Source: an uncultured Cyclobacteriaceae bacterium
Lineage (GTDB): Bacteria; Bacteroidota; Bacteroidia; Cytophagales; Cyclobacteriaceae
Reading direction: 5' to 3'
NCBI GenBank assembly: GCA_943788235.1
Contig: CALSPM010000010.1
Coordinates: 1-64,000, forward strand
DNA length: 64,000 nucleotides
This document shows, one piece after another, positions 59,081 through 64,000 of this stretch. The number at the start of each line of letters is the position of its first letter. Position 1 is the first letter of the stretch. The notes beneath the pieces are model-generated. The model was not told the DNA's origin. It worked only from the letters and a program-made list of their open reading frames with translations, and did no database searches. The position numbers and the translations under genes were made by a program.

Positions 59081-59923
59081 ATGAAAATTCCCTTGGGTGT
59101 TCGTTATATGTTGCTGGCGACATTGGCCTTTAGCTTAATGAAAGTTTTTGTGAAGTATATTCCCCATATTCCGGCCATTGAGATTGTTTTTTTTCGTGCC
59201 GTAATATCCCTGACCTTGAGTTTAGCTTATTTACTCCCCAAAAAAATTCCCATTTTTGGTAATAAAAGATCGCTATTGACTGCGCGTGGTGCGGTAGGTG
59301 CCACCGCCTTGATTCTCAATTATTATTTACTTCATGAAATTCCGTTAGCGGCGGCTTCTACCTTGACGAACTTAACTCCTATTTTCACGACCCTTATTGG
59401 GGTTTATTTGGTGAAAGAAAAAATTCACCCAGCTCAGATTGCTTTTTTTGTATTGAGCTTCGTAGGCATCCTGATCATCCAAGGTTTTGATGCGCGGATC
59501 TCTGGGACCCATTTATTTCTGGGTATTTTAGCTTCCTTTTTTAGTGGCGTGGCCTATAATCTGGTGAGAAAATTAAGTGCAACAGAACATCCATTGGTGA
59601 TCATGTTTTACTTCCCCCTAGTGGTACTTCCCATATCCTTGATAGGTTCCTTGTGGTTATGGGTACAACCGGAAGGTTGGGCTTGGTTTTATTTATTAAT
59701 GGTAGGCATTACCACACAGATGGCTCAATATTTCATGACTAAATCCTATCAACAGGCCAAAGTTTCTAAGGTAGCTATTTTTGATTACTTAGGGGTAGTG
59801 TATGCCTTGATCTTTGGGTTTATGCTTTTTAATGAGTATTTCAATCTACTGACCTACATAGGGATTCTCTTGGTGTTGATTGGTATTGCTTTAAATTTTC
59901 AATTCAAATTGAAGGAACGTTGA
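59081..59923 (+). CDS. EamA/DMT family transporter
   Basis: 280 residues with about ten predicted membrane helices in two homologous halves (EamA domains). The first ends near residue 135 (SFVGILIIQGF) and the second near 270 (ILLVLIGIALNFQF). The sequence FVKYIPHIPAIEIVFFRAVIS at the start and AAASTLTNLTPIFTTLIGVYL in the middle are typical. Members export metabolites or amino acids or sense them, and the substrate is not evident. It is followed after 45 bases by yebC. Confidence 0.88.
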   Translation: MKIPLGVRYMLLATLAFSLMKVFVKYIPHIPAIEIVFFRAVISLTLSLAYLLPKKIPIFGNKRSLLTARGAVGATALILNYYLLHEIPLAAASTLTNLTPIFTTLIGVYLVKEKIHPAQIAFFVLSFVGILIIQGFDARISGTHLFLGILASFFSGVAYNLVRKLSATEHPLVIMFYFPLVVLPISLIGSLWLWVQPEGWAWFYLLMVGITTQMAQYFMTKSYQQAKVSKVAIFDYLGVVYALIFGFMLFNEYFNLLTYIGILLVLIGIALNFQFKLKER

Positions 59924-59968
59924 ATTTAAATGGGACTTTATTTTATTTTGTATTAAATAAGTAAAAAA

Positions 59969-60679
59969 ATGGGAAGAGCATTTGAGTACAGAAGGGCCGC
60001 AAAGGAAAAGCGTTGGGATAAGATGTCCAAGGTCTTTCCTAAACTAGCTAAAGCCATCCAGATGGCAGCAAGAGAAGGTGGGGGCGAGCCTGAGATGAAC
60101 AGCAAACTGCGGGCTGCGATTCAAAATGCCAAGGCTGAAAATATGCCTAAAGATAATATTGACAATGCCATTAAACGCGCCATTGGTAAAGATGCAGAGG
60201 CTATTGACGAGGTTACCTTTGAAGGGAAAGGGCCACATGGTGTTTTGGTATTTATCGAATGTGCGACGGATAACAATAATAGAACCGTAGCTAATATTAA
60301 GTCCTATTTCAGTAAGGCAGGGGGGGGCTTTACCCCGTCGGGTTCATTGGAGTTTATGTTTGCGCGTAAAGCCGTATTTGAGTTTGAAAAAGCAGCAGAA
60401 ATTGATTTAGAAATGTTAGAGCTCGAGCTCATTGATGCTGGACTTGAAGAAATTGAGGAACACGATGGTCAGGTCTATGTGACGGGAGATTATACGGCTT
60501 TTGGTAGCCTATCAAGTGCATTGGAGGATCTTGATGTAGCCGTAAATAAATCTTCGTTAGAACGAATTCCCACCACACCGGTATCTTTTTCAGAGGATCA
60601 GATGGTTGAAATTGAAAAAATGCTCGATAAAATCGAAGAAGATGACGATGTTCAAGCCGTTTACACCAATATTGCCTGA
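59969..60679 (+). CDS. YebC/PmpR family protein (TACO1-like)
   Basis: 236 residues. It opens [20 protein letters not shown] and contains [18 protein letters not shown], the helical DNA/RNA-binding half, and [21 protein letters not shown] and [19 protein letters not shown] in the second half. YebC proteins were long called transcription regulators. Recent work shows they help ribosomes translate polyproline or other stalling motifs. Its stop codon overlaps the start of the next gene by one base (TGATG), so the two are translationally coupled. Confidence 0.93.
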   Translation: MGRAFEYRRAAKEKRWDKMSKVFPKLAKAIQMAAREGGGEPEMNSKLRAAIQNAKAENMPKDNIDNAIKRAIGKDAEAIDEVTFEGKGPHGVLVFIECATDNNNRTVANIKSYFSKAGGGFTPSGSLEFMFARKAVFEFEKAAEIDLEMLELELIDAGLEEIEEHDGQVYVTGDYTAFGSLSSALEDLDVAVNKSSLERIPTTPVSFSEDQMVEIEKMLDKIEEDDDVQAVYTNIA

Positions 60680-61305
60680 TGCATGCAGCTGAATATTTTT
60701 GGAATTGGTTTTTGAAGCACCAGTCTCGTTACTTGACTCTTGGAGAAATTAAGTCTGAGTTGCGAGATGCAGCGGTCGATGAAATGCAGTTTGAGTTGAA
60801 CAAGTTTTGTGATCAGATTTTCTTTGAAATCGGAGGAGATGAAGGAGATCATCGCGGTGCACTAATCATCAGTGCGGCAGGGGATCCGGATTTTTTTCCG
60901 CAGGTAAGGGAACTTGTAGCCGCCGCACCTTCCATGGAGGATTGGGAGGTTATTGCTTTCAAACCTGCACAATTGGGTCCGGTAGTCATTAATTATGAGG
61001 ATCAATCATTTGATCCTCAAGAGGTCATTATGATCCCTTTGCTGCATGATGCGTATCCAGATTCGGTCGGGATCCAAGTGTGCTTTGATGATTTTAATGA
61101 GGAGATCGAAGAGCATTATATGGGTGCCACTTTTTTGATGTTGGAGGCTTTGATTGGGGAGGAAGCGGCCATCAACGATATTGAATATTTGGAGGTATGT
61201 AAAGTATCTGAGGATATCGATAACATTGAGCATTTGATGCTTTCAGATATTGAAGATCATATTATTGAGATCAAGACGGAAGGTCTCGATGAAAACTCCC
61301 ATTGA
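60679..61305 (+). CDS. Acidic conserved hypothetical protein coupled to yebC
   Basis: 208 residues, strongly acidic (for example DEGDHRG, the HDAYPDSVG area and EDIDNIEHLMLSDIEDHII). A helical first part (AEYFWNWFLKHQSRYLTLGE) is followed by an alpha/beta domain with ALIISAAGDPDFFPQVRELV and a stretch FLMLEALIGEEAAINDIEYLEV. No signal peptide is visible, so it is cytoplasmic. I remember this domain type in bacterial conserved hypotheticals but cannot name a family. The one-base overlap with yebC indicates a shared transcript. Confidence 0.75.
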   Translation: MHAAEYFWNWFLKHQSRYLTLGEIKSELRDAAVDEMQFELNKFCDQIFFEIGGDEGDHRGALIISAAGDPDFFPQVRELVAAAPSMEDWEVIAFKPAQLGPVVINYEDQSFDPQEVIMIPLLHDAYPDSVGIQVCFDDFNEEIEEHYMGATFLMLEALIGEEAAINDIEYLEVCKVSEDIDNIEHLMLSDIEDHIIEIKTEGLDENSH

Positions 61306-61353
61306 ATCAATACGAGCTTATCTGGCTCAAGCATAAAATAAAATAGACAAAAG

Positions 61354-61385
61354 AAGCCGCAACTCTCTAGTTTGCGACTTTTTTT
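61354..61385 (+). terminator. Rho-independent terminator between the acidic protein gene and gapA
   Basis: A stem of nine pairs with one mismatch (61354-61362 with 61372-61380; arms AAGCCGCAA and TTGCGACTT) and a nine-base loop, followed by seven T (61379-61385). It serves the plus strand. The minus-strand side has only a weaker T-rich tail. Confidence 0.7.
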
Positions 61386-61395
61386 ATAAGTTGTT

Positions 61396-62547
<1,152 letters not shown>

Positions 62548-62744
62548 TTAATGGCTTATTTGAATAATAACATAGGCTAAAATCGGTTATGCGGGCTTTT
62601 TAACTTTATTTGGTGACAGGTCCCACATCATAATGAGTCATGGTAAAATAAGTTCATGAATAACTCGATGAAGTGGTTCTTTGATGTCTTTATTGGCTTC
62701 ATGATTGAATTTTTTAAAATTCAATTAAAAAAATGAATGCTTAT

Positions 62745-62774
62745 TTGCAAATAATGATGAGAACTCTATCTTTG
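62745..62774 (+). promoter_or_regulatory. Predicted strong promoter of tRNA-Glu
   Basis: TTG at 62745-62747, 19 bases, then TATCTTTG at 62767-62774. An AT-rich stretch before it (62710-62732) may act as an UP element. The transcript would carry a leader of about 55 bases before the tRNA. Confidence 0.75.
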
Positions 62775-62835
62775 CCACTCGAAAAATCAGAAGACGTTCA
62801 AAAAAACTTTGATATTTGGTCGATTTGTAGAAAAT

Positions 62836-62907
62836 GGTCCGTTCGTCTAGGGGTTAGGACGCCAGGTTTTCATCCTGGTAACAGGGGTTCGATTCCCCTA
62901 CGGACTA
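62836..62907 (+). tRNA. tRNA-Glu (anticodon TTC)
   Basis: 72 bases folding into a full cloverleaf. The acceptor stem is GGTCCGT with ACGGACT (first pair G-T), the anticodon stem CCAGG with CCTGG and the anticodon TTC in the loop TTTTCAT. The T-arm contains GGTTCGATTCC. CCA is not encoded. The gene has its own promoter and is followed directly by a perfect hairpin terminator and an integrase gene, the layout of a tRNA used as an integration site. Confidence 0.97.
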
Positions 62908-62912
62908 CGATT

Positions 62913-62945
62913 AAAGCCTTTTACAGTGTGTAAAAGGCTTTTTTT
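62913..62945 (+). terminator. Rho-independent terminator of tRNA-Glu
   Basis: A perfect 13-base-pair stem (AAAGCCTTTTACA, loop GTG, TGTAAAAGGCTTT) followed by further T residues to 62945. It separates the tRNA from the integrase region. Confidence 0.9.
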
Positions 62946-62951
62946 ATGTAT

Positions 62952-62974
62952 AGCGTACACAAGAGCGTACACAA
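62952..62974. repeat. Tandem direct repeat next to the terminator, possible att-associated site
   Basis: AGCGTACACAA occurs at 62952-62962 and again at 62964-62974, one base apart. It sits between tRNA-Glu and the recombinase start, where arm-type recombinase binding sites or part of the attachment region are often found. Confidence 0.5.
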
Positions 62975-62996
62975 AATCTCCTAAACCTAAAATACT

Positions 62997-63933
62997 ATGG
63001 AGGCTATAGCAACAATACAACACTTCGCAGTTGACACTGCGTTTATCACTGCAATCAAGAGAAATTCACGTGCTTTAAATACCAGAATACTAGAGGCGGC
63101 ACACTTAAAAGAGTTTCAAGAAATCACAGCTTACTACGCATTACCAATACCTAGAGATCTGGCATTAGCCTATATTTTTAGATTGGTATCAAGAGGTGCT
63201 AAGTTCTCAACTATAAAGAGAAAGGTGGATTCTCTGCATTATGCTCATAGGGGAATGATCTCGCCTTTCAGTACATCTGATTTTAAAGAAACTCTGCAAG
63301 GGCTAAAAAATACGCTGAATGATCGTAATCATCATCAAGTGAGTCACTAAGCACAGTAAGCCCATATCAAAAGATCATCTTATTAGAGTGAGTGATGAGC
63401 TCACTAGATTAGGTACTAAAAAGGCACTTAGAGATAAAACAATTGTTACACTTGGTTGGATGGCTGCACTTCGTGTATCAGAGATCCAAAACCTACGAGT
63501 AAATGACTTTGTAAAAGAGGAGGGTGGCTATATTCTTAAACTGTATAAATCAAAGAATCTTAAAGCTGGAGAGGTGGGAGAGAAGTGGCTTCCCAAAGAG
63601 TAAGTCCTCCATATGTCCTACTCATGCCTTAGAGCGTTATCTTGAGCGGTTTCCACGGCAAGCTAATGAGCATTTGTTTCGATCATTTAGAAGGGGAGAT
63701 GTAGAATCTGAGGAGGTCATCACCAGAAGGTCGTTACAAAAGTTAGTGAACTTACTTTTTGGTGAGGATATACAGCGCATAGCCTGCGCAGTGGTTTCTG
63801 CTCTTCAGCCTTTGAGTCAGGTGCTACTTACTCTCAAGTAATGCAGCAATCACTGCATAAATCTGTAGAGGGCTTAAAAGCTTATGATCAGAGCGATAAG
63901 AGGAAGAACAATGCGGTGAATGGGTTGGTTTGA
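62997..63933 (+). pseudogene. Tyrosine recombinase (integrase), broken in four frames
   Basis: A recombinase of about 310 residues is readable only by changing frame three times. The SAM-like core-binding domain is in frame to 63350 (FITAIKRNSRALNTRILEAA). After a shift near 63340 comes VTKHSKPISKDHLIRV and the catalytic part with first Arg in GWMAALRVSEIQNLRVNDF. A second shift near 63590 leads into KSKSSICPTHALERYLERF. A third near 63775 restores HSLRSGF (the H-x-x-R box) and the tyrosine in EGLKAYDQSDKRKNNA. It ends with a TGA at 63931-63933. It is likely the integrase of an element inserted at tRNA-Glu and reads rightward, out of the window. Confidence 0.8.
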
Positions 63934-64000
63934 TTATTTTGTCAGCCATCTCTAGAAGTTTATGAATAGACATTGATTTTCATTGCCAACAAGACTTTGA

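Noticed and set aside
62733-62933. Open frame of 66 codons over the tRNA-Glu region
   Set aside because: It covers the promoter and the whole tRNA. Its apparent protein sequence is a translation of the tRNA gene.

Overview
The window looks like chromosomal DNA of a member of the Bacteroidota, most likely a Cytophagales-type organism and possibly aquatic. The evidence is a moderately AT-rich composition, gliding-motility ABC transporter genes (gldA, gldF, gldG), a giant secreted protein ending in a type IX secretion (T9SS) sorting domain, a type III glutamine synthetase, SusC/FecA-style TonB-dependent transport, and several promoters of the Bacteroidota type (TTG, about 19 bases, TAnnTTTG) with little Shine-Dalgarno signal. 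No rRNA is present. One tRNA (Glu, anticodon TTC) lies near the right end.

Layout. Positions 1-10147 hold the 3' part of a giant multidomain T9SS surface protein, broken into four reading frames by three one-base-type shifts. It contains five copies of a 65-66 residue module. Positions 10.4-20.3 kb carry a small helical exported protein, recQ (whose C-terminal helix-turn-helix has been thrown out of frame), an S9 peptidase that shares an operon with recQ, a D-aminoacylase-like lipoprotein, a Tat-exported aminotransferase, queD and a DUF2214 membrane protein. Positions 20.4-31 kb carry a quinone oxidoreductase, a large beta-propeller protein, an FMN reductase and the gldA-gldF-gldG-DUF4340-like operon followed by dnaN. 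Positions 31.3-43 kb are mostly housekeeping: rhodanese lipoprotein, topA, sixA, glycerate kinase, TlpA-like thioredoxin, rsmE, glutamine synthetase III, a MORN/YwqK repeat protein and fabH. Positions 43.2-46.4 kb are more unusual: a lipoprotein with a duplicated domain next to a truncated ECF sigma factor, then a SRAP (YedK/HMCES) protein that has lost key catalytic residues, and a YheT-type hydrolase. Positions 46.5-62.5 kb carry pyruvate dehydrogenase E2, hslV, an ArsC-like protein, a second large beta-propeller protein, an M20 peptidase, sucC, a LolD-like ATPase, a TonB-dependent receptor beside a truncated LacI regulator, an EamA transporter, yebC with an acidic partner, and gapA. From 62.8 kb to the end there is tRNA-Glu, its terminator, a short direct repeat and a tyrosine recombinase gene in four pieces. 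This is the classic edge of an integrated element that continues past the window.

The genes suggest an organism that lives on peptides and proteins: S9 and M20 peptidases, a D-aminoacylase homologue, two secreted beta-propeller proteins and a TonB receptor. It appears to glide and to secrete large adhesins by T9SS. All eight frameshifts I could reconstruct fall in three loci (giant adhesin, recQ, integrase), while the other roughly forty genes read through cleanly. This needs read-level checking before it is called either error or decay. I did not find a clear new defence or biosynthetic system. The best candidates for novelty are the repeated module in the adhesin, the duplicated-domain lipoprotein with its sigma-factor remnant, the degenerate SRAP protein and the tRNA-Glu element.
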